Shown one piece after another: positions 8,316-16,092 of a DNA stretch of 37,722 nt (positions within the stretch are counted from its first letter, which is position 1; every line of letters starts with the position of its first letter). Position numbers and translations under genes: made by a program. This DNA is from an uncultured Alphaproteobacteria bacterium (GTDB taxonomy: Bacteria; Pseudomonadota; Alphaproteobacteria; Rhizobiales; Aestuariivirgaceae). Below the pieces are notes generated by a model, which ran no database searches, had not been told where the DNA came from, and saw only the letters and a program-made list of their open reading frames with translations. The stretch lies in contig CAMFKI010000033.1 in assembly GCA_945957365.1 (NCBI GenBank), forward strand, positions 1 to 37,722. The letters are read 5' to 3'.

Positions 8316-8456
8316 CCTTCAAGCCCCGGAGATGCCGCCTCGCGGCAATGTTAGGCGACATCGCCGATGGCATGCAACGTGACGGCCCCGGCGGACGGGA
8401 GTACCGAATTGCTGCCGAAGCAACAATTTCAGGTGGCGCTTGGGGCCTGCTTTCAA

Positions 8457-8484
8457 TTGAAAAATGCCACTGTCTAGGTAGAAA
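8457..8484 (+). promoter_or_regulatory. Candidate promoter for the MscS-type gene
   Basis: TTGAAA at 8457-8462 and TAGAAA at 8479-8484 are separated by 16 bases in an AT-rich island of the otherwise GC-rich 274-base divergent region. An inverted repeat TTGCT-5-AGCAA lies just upstream at 8409-8423 and could be an operator. Both are read by eye and weak. Confidence 0.25.
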
Positions 8485-8589
8485 CCGCATTTCACAGTCG
8501 TGCCCGGTTGCATAAGAGACCCGGAGGTTGCAGGCACGCGGTCCGGCGCCTGTCCGGTGAGAACGGTCGATGACGGAGGGTGAAGAGCG

Positions 8590-9975
8590 GTGCGCGGCGG
8601 AATTGCAGTGATTGTGGCGATCCTGATGCTGGCGGCTTCGGCCCTGATGCCGGTGGCGGCCGCGGCGCCCGACCGCGCGGGCACCTATGCCGACATCCCG
8701 GTCGACCGCTCCACGCCGCAGAAGCATCTGGCCACATTCCTCGCCGCCGTCGACCGCACCGTGCTGCGCATCGAGGCGCGGGAATGGGCGCGGAACTACT
8801 ACGACTCGTGGTTCTATCCCGCCATCGGGCCGCAGCAGGCCGCCGAGATCAGCCTGCTCGAGAAGGACGTGCTGGACTCGATGGACCTCTCCGCCATACC
8901 GGAGTGGCGGCGCGAGTCGGCCGGGCTCGAGACCGCCTTCATGCTGTGGGAGATCCTCAAGGCCGAGGGTGTCAGCAAGGACACCGCGTTCCGCCAACTG
9001 CGCGACGGGCTGTGGGTCATCCCCGGAACCTATGTGCAGGTGGGAACCATCACCTCGGGCATGCGCATGGGCGACGTGGTGTTCACGTCCGACATGGTCG
9101 CCAACGTGCCCGCACTCTATGAAGCGATCATCGGCACGCCCGATCCGGCGCGCTTCAGCCCCTACCGCTACCTCACGCAAACGCCGGGCGGGTTGCAGCC
9201 GCCGCGCTGGGCGGGCCTGGTGCACAAGCTGCCGGAATTCCTGCGCTGGGACATCGGCTCGAACACCGTGTTCCAGTGGCTGATCACGGCGCTGATCATG
9301 GCAGGGGTGCTGCTCATCCCGGTCGGAGTCGGTCACATGTTCCGCGGCCGCGGGCTGCGCTGGTTCGGCGAGGCCGCGACACTGGGCGTCCTGTCGCTCC
9401 ATGCCACCGGCATCGTCATCGACCAGACCGGCCTCTCGGGGGCCGGGGCCACCGTCATGACACTGGTCTTCATGACGCTGTTCTACGGCGCGCTCATCGT
9501 CTGCCTGCTGATCGTCGGCGAGTGGGTCGGCACCTGGCTGTCGGACTCGCTGACGCGGAAGGACAAGACCTTCGATTCGAGCATCGTGCGGCTGATCACG
9601 CGCATCGCGTCCGCCATGGCGGCCCTGGGCGTGGTGATCTACGGCATCAGCACCGCCGGCGTCCCGGTCTATGGCATCATCGCCGGTTTCGGCGTCGGCG
9701 GTCTTGCCGTGGCGCTCGCGGCGAAGCCCACGCTGGAGAACATCCTGGCGGGCGTCATCCTGTTTCTCGACGGCTCGATCAAGGTGGGAGACACCATCGA
9801 TTCGAGCCCGCTTTCGGGTATCATCGAGGATATCGGCATGCGCTCGACGCGCATCCGGGCACCTGACGGCGCGCTCATCACGGTCACCAATTCGGAGCTC
9901 GCCGACAAGGTCATCAAGAACGTGTCCCGCCGTGTTGCGCGGCCGGACGGCGGGGTTGCCACCGGCAATCCCTGA
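8590..9975 (+). CDS. MscS-family mechanosensitive channel, shortened C-terminus
   Basis: A 461-residue protein. Residues 1-26 form a signal peptide (VIVAILMLAASALMPVAAAA). Residues 27-225 are an extracytoplasmic domain rich in W, Y and charged residues. Four hydrophobic stretches follow, then the MscS core. The pore helix and beta domain are clear in YGIIAGFGVGGLAVALAAKP, TLENILAGVILFLDGSIKVG and the DTI and ITVTNSEL segments. Such channels open under membrane tension to release solutes. The protein stops about 20 residues after the beta domain, so the alpha/beta cage that follows in E. coli MscS is missing. The start is GTG with GAGGGTGA upstream. It is followed at 41 bases by the DUF2853 gene on the same strand. 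Confidence 0.85.
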   Translation: MRGGIAVIVAILMLAASALMPVAAAAPDRAGTYADIPVDRSTPQKHLATFLAAVDRTVLRIEAREWARNYYDSWFYPAIGPQQAAEISLLEKDVLDSMDLSAIPEWRRESAGLETAFMLWEILKAEGVSKDTAFRQLRDGLWVIPGTYVQVGTITSGMRMGDVVFTSDMVANVPALYEAIIGTPDPARFSPYRYLTQTPGGLQPPRWAGLVHKLPEFLRWDIGSNTVFQWLITALIMAGVLLIPVGVGHMFRGRGLRWFGEAATLGVLSLHATGIVIDQTGLSGAGATVMTLVFMTLFYGALIVCLLIVGEWVGTWLSDSLTRKDKTFDSSIVRLITRIASAMAALGVVIYGISTAGVPVYGIIAGFGVGGLAVALAAKPTLENILAGVILFLDGSIKVGDTIDSSPLSGIIEDIGMRSTRIRAPDGALITVTNSELADKVIKNVSRRVARPDGGVATGNP

Positions 9976-10016
9976 CTGCGACGTGCCTGCCCAACCCGAG
10001 AAAAAGGAAACGCAAG

Positions 10017-10325
10017 ATGGACTACAAGACCGACATCACCAAATACACCGACAAGGTCAACGACAAGGCCGTCGACTCCGTCGTCAAGTATTGCGGCATT
10101 GCCCTCAAGTCGCGCGATGCCTCGCTCGTCTCGTGCACCGACGAGGCGGAGGTTGACCGGATCCGCAAGGGCTACGCCACCAAGGTGCTGGGCCTCAGCG
10201 CCGAGGAGAGCGACAAGGTCATCAAGCACGTCTGCGAAAAGATGAAGGCCGACCGGACCAAGCACCGCGTCACCTTCTACTATCTGATGGCCGAAGCCAG
10301 CGGCAAGCTCGACACGCTCGCCTGA
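10017..10325 (+). CDS. DUF2853 family small protein
   Basis: A 102-residue soluble, helical protein matching the DUF2853 family over its whole length. Family features seen are DITKYTDKVNDKAVDSVVKY, ALKSRDASLVSC, and MKADRTKHRVTFYYLMAE. The biochemical role is unknown. AAGGAAA lies 7 bases before the ATG, a strong ribosome site in contrast to the GTG gene upstream, so translation is likely much higher. It may be transcribed with the MscS-type gene 41 bases upstream, and a strong hairpin closes the unit. Confidence 0.85.
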   Translation: MDYKTDITKYTDKVNDKAVDSVVKYCGIALKSRDASLVSCTDEAEVDRIRKGYATKVLGLSAEESDKVIKHVCEKMKADRTKHRVTFYYLMAEASGKLDTLA

Positions 10326-10333
10326 TCTGCAAA

Positions 10334-10359
10334 CGGGGCCGGCGCTGCCGCCGGCCCCG
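10334..10359 (+). terminator. Hairpin after the DUF2853 gene
   Basis: An 11-bp perfect stem (CGGGGCCGGCG / CGCCGGCCCCG) with a CTGC loop starts 9 bases after the stop codon. The following run is CCCCCGTTTCCCC, so the U-tract is short, but stem strength and position support termination. Confidence 0.65.
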
Positions 10360-10512
10360 CCCCCGTTTCCCCGCCGGGAACGATTCGTCCCCTCGCGCAT
10401 TCCCCCTCAGCAGCGGGCCTTCGCCTGGGCCTGCAACGGGGACGTGCGGCCTCGATCAGGCCCCGTCGTGCGATCCCGAGACTGCCAGCGACGCGGGAAC
10501 GGATGGCCAGAG

Positions 10513-12393
10513 GTGAGGGAGACCGACATCGACTTCGATATCAATTACCCGCGTCCGCAGTTCCGGCGGCGGCGGTGGACGGATCTGTGCGGCGACTGGG
10601 GCTTCGCCCATGACGATGCGCGGCGCGGCCTCGCCGAGCGCTGGTTCGCGCGGGAAGAGCCGTTCACCCGCATCATTCGCGTGCCCTATCCGCCGGAGAG
10701 CCGGCTGTCGGGCATTCACGATCCGGCCTTTCATCCGGTCGTCTGGTACCGGCGCGCCGTCACGCTGAGCGAGGACGACCGCCAGGGTCGGCTGCTGCTG
10801 CATTTCGGCGCCGTCGACTACAAGGCCAGCGTCTGGGTCAACGGCTGCCTCGTCTACACGCATGAAGGTGGCAACACGCCGTTCTCGGCCGACATCACGC
10901 CCTATCTCGCGCTCGGCGACGAACAGGTGATCACGCTGCGCGCCGAGGACGACCCGCATGACCTGCAGCAGCCGCGCGGCAAGCAGTACTGGGAAGAGCG
11001 GCCGGGCTATATCTGGTATCACCGCACCACCGGCATCTGGCAGCCGGTATGGCTCGAACCGCTGCCGCCGGTGGCGATCGCCGAGATGCGCTGGACCCCC
11101 GATCTCGATCGCTTCGGCGTCGGCCTCACCCTGCGGTTCGACGGCCCGGTGCCGGAGGGTTCGCGGCTACGGGTGCGCATGGCGGGCGGACAGCCGCGGC
11201 AGGTGCTGCTCGAGGACATCTGTCTCGTTACCAACGGCGAGTTCCGCCGCGAATTTCTGTTCGACATCAGCGACGCCGCGGTGCGCCGGCGGCGCAGCCT
11301 GATCTGGTCGGCCGAGAACCCCAATCTCATCGACGCCGAGATCGAACTGCTCGACGCGAAAGGCCACGTGATCGATCGGGTGGAGAGCTATTTTGGCCTG
11401 CGCCGCATCGAGGTGGCGGATGGTTTTTTCATCATCAACGGCATTCCCACCTTCCTGCGCCTGGTGCTGGCGCAGAACTACTGGCCCCAATCGCACCTCG
11501 CCGCGCCGTCGCCGGAGGCGTTGAAGCGCGAGGTGGAACTCGCACGTGAACTGGGCTTCAACGGCATCCGCATCCACCAGAAGGTCGAGGACCCGCGCTT
11601 TCTCTACTGGTGCGATCGCCTTGGCATGCTGGTGTGGGGCGAGGCCGCCAATGCCTATGTCTATTCGGAACGTGCCGCCACGCTGCTGGTGCGGGAATGG
11701 CTGGAGGTGCTGAAGCGCGACTACAGCCATCCCTCGATCGTCACCTGGGTGCCGCTGAACGAGAGCTGGGGCGTGCCCGATCTCGACCGCTCCGAGCAGC
11801 AGCGCAGTTTCGTGCGCGCGCTCCATTCCCTCACCCGCGCGCTGGACCCGACACGGCCGGTGATCGGCAATGACGGCTGGCAGCATGCCGTTGGCGATAT
11901 CCTCGGCGTTCACGACTATGCGCCGGAGCCAGAGGCGCTGCGCGAAAGATATGCCACGCGCGAGGCCATCGCGCGCACCTTCCGCGAGGTGCGCCCGCAC
12001 CATCATCCGCTGCTCGGCGAGGGTAACGCCCTCGGGCGCCAGCCCATCGTGGTGAGCGAATATGGCGGCCTGTCCTTCCGGCCCGGCGATAACGACGAGT
12101 GGTTCGGCTATGGCCAATTCGCCACGCCCGATGAGCTGCTGGCCCGCTACGAGGCGCTGACGGGGGCCTTGCTCGAGTCCACGGCACTCGCCGGCTACTG
12201 CTACACCCAGCTCACCGATACCGAGCAGGAATCGAACGGCCTTCTGACCGCGGAGCGCACGCCGAAGTTCGACGTCGAGAAGGTGCGCGCCATCAACAGC
12301 CGACCGTCGCGCGCCGTGGCGAGCGAGATCCTCGATGCGCTGATCAAGCAGGAAGTGGAACTGCGGCGGCGCCGGCGCGAGCAGGAGAGGTGA
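10513..12393 (+). CDS. Glycoside hydrolase family 2 protein
   Basis: About 626 residues. The N-terminal sugar-binding jelly-roll domain includes WYRRAVTL and LHFGAVDYKASVWVNG, then an immunoglobulin-like domain, then a TIM barrel with FFIINGIPTFLRLVLAQNYW. The acid/base glutamate is in VPLNESWG (E417) and the nucleophile in VVSEYGG (E516), the spacing normal for GH2. The family contains beta-galactosidases, beta-glucuronidases and beta-mannosidases; specificity cannot be assigned. No signal peptide is seen, so it should act in the cytosol. The start is uncertain: GTG at 10513 is chosen because the codons before it look non-coding, but GTG at 10444 is possible. The stop overlaps the next ATG by one base (TGATG), so the glycosidase genes are coupled. 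Confidence 0.85.
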   Translation: MRETDIDFDINYPRPQFRRRRWTDLCGDWGFAHDDARRGLAERWFAREEPFTRIIRVPYPPESRLSGIHDPAFHPVVWYRRAVTLSEDDRQGRLLLHFGAVDYKASVWVNGCLVYTHEGGNTPFSADITPYLALGDEQVITLRAEDDPHDLQQPRGKQYWEERPGYIWYHRTTGIWQPVWLEPLPPVAIAEMRWTPDLDRFGVGLTLRFDGPVPEGSRLRVRMAGGQPRQVLLEDICLVTNGEFRREFLFDISDAAVRRRRSLIWSAENPNLIDAEIELLDAKGHVIDRVESYFGLRRIEVADGFFIINGIPTFLRLVLAQNYWPQSHLAAPSPEALKREVELARELGFNGIRIHQKVEDPRFLYWCDRLGMLVWGEAANAYVYSERAATLLVREWLEVLKRDYSHPSIVTWVPLNESWGVPDLDRSEQQRSFVRALHSLTRALDPTRPVIGNDGWQHAVGDILGVHDYAPEPEALRERYATREAIARTFREVRPHHHPLLGEGNALGRQPIVVSEYGGLSFRPGDNDEWFGYGQFATPDELLARYEALTGALLESTALAGYCYTQLTDTEQESNGLLTAERTPKFDVEKVRAINSRPSRAVASEILDALIKQEVELRRRRREQER

Positions 12394-13673
12394 TGGCCGA
12401 AGCCCTGCCCAAGCGCTCGGACCTCAGCCGCCTCACCAGCCGCGATGCCTTCTGGTGGGCGACGGGGATCGAGGACACCTTCATCACCGCACCCCATGCC
12501 ATGACGGGGCGCCAGCTCGACGAATATGAGCTCACCGGTCACTATGACCGCTGGCGCCACGACCTCGGCCTGATGGCGAGCCTCGGCGTTTCCGCGGCGC
12601 GCTATGGCGTGCCGTGGCACCGCATCCAGCCGGAGAAAGGGCGCTGGGAATGGCGGCATGCCGACGAGCCGCTGGAGCGCCTGCTTGAGCACGGCATCTC
12701 GCCGCAGGTGGACCTCGTCCATTACGGTCTGCCCGGCTGGCTGGAGCGCGCCTATCTCGATCCCGACTATCCGCGCCATGTGGCGGAGTATGCGGCGCGC
12801 CTCGCCGAACGCTTCCGCGGCCGCATTCACTGGTACACGCCCCTGAACGAGCCGCGCATCACCGCTTGGTATTGCGGGCGGCTCGGATGGTGGCCGCCAC
12901 ACGCGCGCAGCTGGAAGGGATTCCTCCGTGTGCTGATGGCCGTGGCGGCGGGCGTGCAGTCCACGGTCCGGGCGCTGCGCGAGGTCGACAGCGAGATCGT
13001 CGCCTATCACGTCGATGCAACGGACCTCTATGAGACCACCGATCCCACGCTCGCGGCGGAGGCGCAGCGCCGCCGCGACATCGTGTTCCTCGGGCTCGAC
13101 CTGGTATCCGGCCGGGTCGATTCCGGCCATCCGCTGTTCGGCTGGCTGCAGCAGATGCTCGGCACCGACGTGGACCTGCAGCAGCTGGCGGACGGCGCCA
13201 CGCCGCCCGAGGTGATCGGCCTCAATCTCTATCCGATGTTCACGGCGAAGCACCTGGTGCGCGGCAAGGGCGGCAAGCTGCGCATCGCCATGCCCTATAC
13301 CGAGCAAGGCCTCGTCGAGGCTGTGGCGCAAGGCTACCATCGGCACTTCGGCGTTCCCATGATGCTGTCGGAGATCGCCACGGCGGGGCCGGTATCCCGG
13401 CGGCTGCGCTGGCTTGGCCGCTCGGTCGCCGCGGTGCGCGCGCTTCGCGCCGCAGGCGTGCCCGTCACCGGCTATACGTGGTGGCCGATGTTCGCACTGG
13501 TGGCCTGGGCCTGGCGGCAGGGACGCCGCCCGGTCGGGAGCCACCTGGTCCAGATGGGGTTGTGGGACCTCGATACCGAACTGAACCGCATCCCCACAGC
13601 ACTGGTCGATGCCTATCGCGAGGTGGTGGCGGCCGGAACGTCCGCCGCCGGCCCGCTGCGGGCCGCGGCATGA
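12393..13673 (+). CDS. GH1-like (clan GH-A) family 1 glycosylhydrolase, first copy
   Basis: A 426-residue TIM-barrel glycosidase. Family features are RYGVPWHRIQP early in the barrel, acid/base E153 in YTPLNEPR, the central NLYPMF strand, and a probable nucleophile E327 in MLSEIATAG, where classical GH1 enzymes have TENG. A tryptophan-rich segment GYTWWPMFALVAWAW forms the last strand. The departure from TENG makes specificity uncertain. No export signal is visible. GGAGAGG precedes the ATG, which overlaps the GH2 stop codon, and the end overlaps a possible start of the next glycosidase. It is the middle gene of the three-glycosidase operon. Confidence 0.8.
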   Translation: MAEALPKRSDLSRLTSRDAFWWATGIEDTFITAPHAMTGRQLDEYELTGHYDRWRHDLGLMASLGVSAARYGVPWHRIQPEKGRWEWRHADEPLERLLEHGISPQVDLVHYGLPGWLERAYLDPDYPRHVAEYAARLAERFRGRIHWYTPLNEPRITAWYCGRLGWWPPHARSWKGFLRVLMAVAAGVQSTVRALREVDSEIVAYHVDATDLYETTDPTLAAEAQRRRDIVFLGLDLVSGRVDSGHPLFGWLQQMLGTDVDLQQLADGATPPEVIGLNLYPMFTAKHLVRGKGGKLRIAMPYTEQGLVEAVAQGYHRHFGVPMMLSEIATAGPVSRRLRWLGRSVAAVRALRAAGVPVTGYTWWPMFALVAWAWRQGRRPVGSHLVQMGLWDLDTELNRIPTALVDAYREVVAAGTSAAGPLRAAA

Positions 13674-13684
13674 GGAGTGAACCG

Positions 13685-14872
13685 ATGTTCGAGAGTTTCT
13701 TTCTGGCAGGCTTCGAAGGCTCGACCGGCTATAACCGCAACGGCCTGTGGTTCGACCAGGTGGCGGCCACCGGGCACGAGGCGCGCGCCGACGGCGACTA
13801 TGCCGACGTCGCGGCGGCGGGCCTCCGGGCGGCGCGCGAAGCGGTGCGCTGGCCGCTCGTCGACAAGGGCCTCGGGCGCTATGACTTCTCGAGCCTCGAT
13901 CCCTTTCTCGAAGCGGCGCGGCGGCATGGCGTCGAGGTGATCTGGGACCTGTTCCATTACGGCTACCCGCGCGACCTCGACCTTCTGGGCGACGCCTTCC
14001 CTGAGCGCTTCGCCGACTACTGCCATGCCGTGGCGCGCCACATCGATGTGCGCAGCGAGGGCACCTGCTACTTCACGCCGGTCAACGAGCCGAGCTTCTT
14101 CGCCTTCGCCGGCGGCCACGAAGGCCTGTTCGCGCCGCACCTGAAGGGCAGGGGGGCGGAGCTCAAGCTCGCCCTGTGCCGGGCCGCCATTGCCGGCATC
14201 GAGGCGATCTGGGCGGCGAGCCAGGGCGCGCGCATCGTCAATGTCGATCCGCTGTGCCGCGTGGTGGCGCAGCACGGCCGTCCCGAGGACGAGGAGGCCG
14301 TCAACCACTTCAACAACGGCGCCGTGTTCGAGGCCTTCGACATGCTGGCCGGGCGGCTTCACCCGGAGCTCGGCGGTTCGCCCGCACATCTCGACATCGT
14401 CGGGATCAACTACTACTGGACCAACCAGTGGGAATGGGGTGCCGCACCGCTGCCCGACGGGCGCATCCCGCCGCTCGCCGACGACGATCCGCGCCGCGCC
14501 CCGCTGTCGCGCCTGCTGCGTAGCGTGTGGAAGCGCTACCGCCACGACATCCTCCTCACCGAGACGGCGCATGTGGGCGAGCGCCGCGGCCCGTGGCTGC
14601 GCGAGGTGGCGCGCCAGTCCGAACTGGTGCTGCGCGAAGGCATTCCGCTGCGCGGCGTCTGCCTCTACCCCATTCTCGGCATGCCGGAATGGCACGAACC
14701 CGATGTGTGGACGCCGATGGGCCTGTGGGATCCGGTCGTCCAGCACGAGCCGGCCGGGGCGCGGCTGGTCTGCCGCCCCATGCTGGAAGCTTTGCAGGAG
14801 TTTCGTCATCTCGGGCGTGATCCGCTGCGGCCCTTGCCGGCGCGGCCGGCGCTGCGCGCGGCGGCGGACTGA
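13685..14872 (+). CDS. GH1-like (clan GH-A) family 1 glycosylhydrolase, second copy
   Basis: A 395-residue TIM-barrel glycosidase distantly paralogous to the preceding gene. It shows AREAVRWPLVDKG, the family acid/base E135 in FTPVNEPSFFAF, the strand VGINYYWTNQWEW, and the likely nucleophile E293 in LLTETAHVG, again without a full TENG motif. Length is slightly shorter than most GH1 enzymes (about 450), and no secretion signal is present. The start at 13685 is chosen for GGAG 9 bases upstream; an ATG at 13670 overlapping the previous stop is the alternative. It converges on the channel-like gene with only two bases between stop codons, so no terminator separates them. Confidence 0.8.
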   Translation: MFESFFLAGFEGSTGYNRNGLWFDQVAATGHEARADGDYADVAAAGLRAAREAVRWPLVDKGLGRYDFSSLDPFLEAARRHGVEVIWDLFHYGYPRDLDLLGDAFPERFADYCHAVARHIDVRSEGTCYFTPVNEPSFFAFAGGHEGLFAPHLKGRGAELKLALCRAAIAGIEAIWAASQGARIVNVDPLCRVVAQHGRPEDEEAVNHFNNGAVFEAFDMLAGRLHPELGGSPAHLDIVGINYYWTNQWEWGAAPLPDGRIPPLADDDPRRAPLSRLLRSVWKRYRHDILLTETAHVGERRGPWLREVARQSELVLREGIPLRGVCLYPILGMPEWHEPDVWTPMGLWDPVVQHEPAGARLVCRPMLEALQEFRHLGRDPLRPLPARPALRAAAD

Positions 14873-14874
14873 GC

Positions 14875-15330
14875 TCAGTCGTCGGCGATCGAATAGAGGT
14901 GGCCGAAGAAGCTCACCAGGACCGCCGTCGACCAGCTGAGGCAGAACACGCCCGAGAGCGAGATCATCGGGGCCAGCATGCGCCAGTGGTCGCTGACGTC
15001 GACGCGGGTCAGGCCGAGGGCCGTGTAGTTTTCGAGGGAATAGAAGATGCCCTGCCGGAAGCTCGGCAGCGCGCCTTCCATGTAGATGAAAAATCCCCAG
15101 CCGAAGTTGGTCAGCATGTGGAGCGTGAAGAGCAGGAACATCACGCCGAGAATCAGCAAGATGGTATGGCCGAAACGCAGCTTGCGCAGGTCGCGCATCG
15201 GGATCTTCGCCTTGAGCACCCCCACCGCGATGTGCAGGCCGATGAGGTGGAAGGCCACGATCACCATGAAGGCGACCACGCACAGGGCGAAGGCTTCGAG
15301 AAGCACGCTATCATCGACAACGGTCTGCAT
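14875..15330 (-). CDS. Ion-channel-like (Ion_trans_2-type) membrane protein with degenerate filter
   Basis: A 151-residue membrane protein with four hydrophobic segments: about residues 8-36, 53-75, a re-entrant region at 90-108, and 118-145. The pattern SLENYTALGLTRVD followed by LSGVFCLSWSTAVLVSF matches the pore helix, filter and second helix of two-helix potassium channels (SL-x-T-x-T-T-x-G-Y-G-D, then a W-S-T-A inner helix). The signature T-x-G-Y-G is replaced by T-A-L-G-L-T, so potassium selectivity is unlikely to be kept. Related proteins occur in proteobacteria with unknown function. It is transcribed away from the LuxR-type gene through a shared 159-base intergenic region. Confidence 0.7.
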   Translation of the reverse strand: MQTVVDDSVLLEAFALCVVAFMVIVAFHLIGLHIAVGVLKAKIPMRDLRKLRFGHTILLILGVMFLLFTLHMLTNFGWGFFIYMEGALPSFRQGIFYSLENYTALGLTRVDVSDHWRMLAPMISLSGVFCLSWSTAVLVSFFGHLYSIADD

Positions 15331-15489
15331 GGCAGGGCTGTGTACACGCTCGGCAGGCCGACCGGAAGGTCAGGTTGACGGCCGAGGCACGCTGCAGCCG
15401 GGACGTGTCGTCGCAGCGACCGTGGCGACCTTTCCGCTGCCATCTTTTGCCGCTAGAGGTACCCCTCACGATACCTTCCGGATGACCTG

Positions 15490-16011
15490 ATGAAAGTCCG
15501 CCTGCCCGCCCTGATCACGGGCATTATTGCCGTGCAAGTCGTCTGCGCCGCCGTGTTTTTGGTCGACGTCATGCGCGACGTGGCCACCTCCGGGGGCCCC
15601 GACTGGAGCCTTCTGCCGGAAGCCTTGGCCAGCCTTGCGCTGCTGACCGGCATCGGCTTCGAGACGGTCGTCCTGATGCACCTGATGCGCCGCAAGGCGA
15701 GCCTCGAGCGCAGCGTCGGGCTGGCCTCCTCGGCCCTTCAGGGCGTGATCGAAAATCACTTCGACGAATGGAAGCTGACAGTGAGCGAGCGCGATGTGGC
15801 CGCTCTCATGGTGAAAGGGCTGAGCATCGCCGAGATCGCCGGCGTGCGCGGCTCGGCGGAGGGCACCGTCAAGGCGCACCTCAACGCCATCTACCGCAAG
15901 GCCAATGCCCGCAACCGCGCCGAAGTGCTGAGCCTCATCATGGACACGCTGATCGACAAGCCGCTGCTGGGGCCGCCGGTCGAGATGGACTCGCGCCGCA
16001 CCGCCACCTAG
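15490..16011 (+). CDS. Membrane-anchored LuxR-type helix-turn-helix regulator
   Basis: A 173-residue protein. Residues 5-27 and about 40-65 are transmembrane helices. A short linker (MRRKASLERSVGLASSALQ) leads to a C-terminal LuxR-type helix-turn-helix at about 93-155: LTVSERDVAALMVKGLSIAEIAG followed after a short turn by GTVKAHLNAIYRKANARNRAEV, with the recognition-helix T-V-K-x-H-L. No receiver, PAS or ligand domain is present, so any signal must be sensed in or near the membrane, or activity is controlled by release. The family is common in alphaproteobacteria, with no firmly known ligand. No strong ribosome site precedes the ATG. The divergent channel-like gene and the downstream stress gene are possible targets. 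Confidence 0.8.
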   Translation: MKVRLPALITGIIAVQVVCAAVFLVDVMRDVATSGGPDWSLLPEALASLALLTGIGFETVVLMHLMRRKASLERSVGLASSALQGVIENHFDEWKLTVSERDVAALMVKGLSIAEIAGVRGSAEGTVKAHLNAIYRKANARNRAEVLSLIMDTLIDKPLLGPPVEMDSRRTAT

Positions 16012-16030
16012 CCGCGGTGATCGTCATACT

Positions 16031-16056
16031 GGAACCAGCCTCACGCAGTTGGGGTT
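16031..16056 (+). promoter_or_regulatory. EcfG (general stress sigma factor)-like promoter
   Basis: GGAAC at 16031-16035 and GGTT at 16053-16056 are 17 bases apart, close to the alphaproteobacterial EcfG consensus GGAAC-N16/17-CGTT with one mismatch. The site ends 36 bases before the start of the BON-domain gene and lies after the stop of the LuxR-type gene, so it would serve the BON gene alone. Confidence 0.5.
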
Positions 16057-16092
16057 TCCTTCGCGGGTACGGCCTCAGCGAAGGATTTGAAC

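Noticed and set aside
7705..9402. Long minus-strand reading frame (565 codons) across the MscS-type gene
   Set aside because: It runs antisense to a clear channel gene and through the divergent promoter region, with Arg/His/Ala-rich composition typical of GC-rich shadow frames and no motif.
10377..10401. EcfG-type promoter before the glycosidase operon (GGAAC-N16-CATT)
   Set aside because: The -10 part departs from CGTT and GGAAC is frequent in GC-rich DNA; too weak to list.
13478..13684. Upstream extension of the third glycosidase frame
   Set aside because: It overlaps the end of the preceding glycosidase; GGAG before the ATG at 13685 and the family's N-terminus fit the shorter form.
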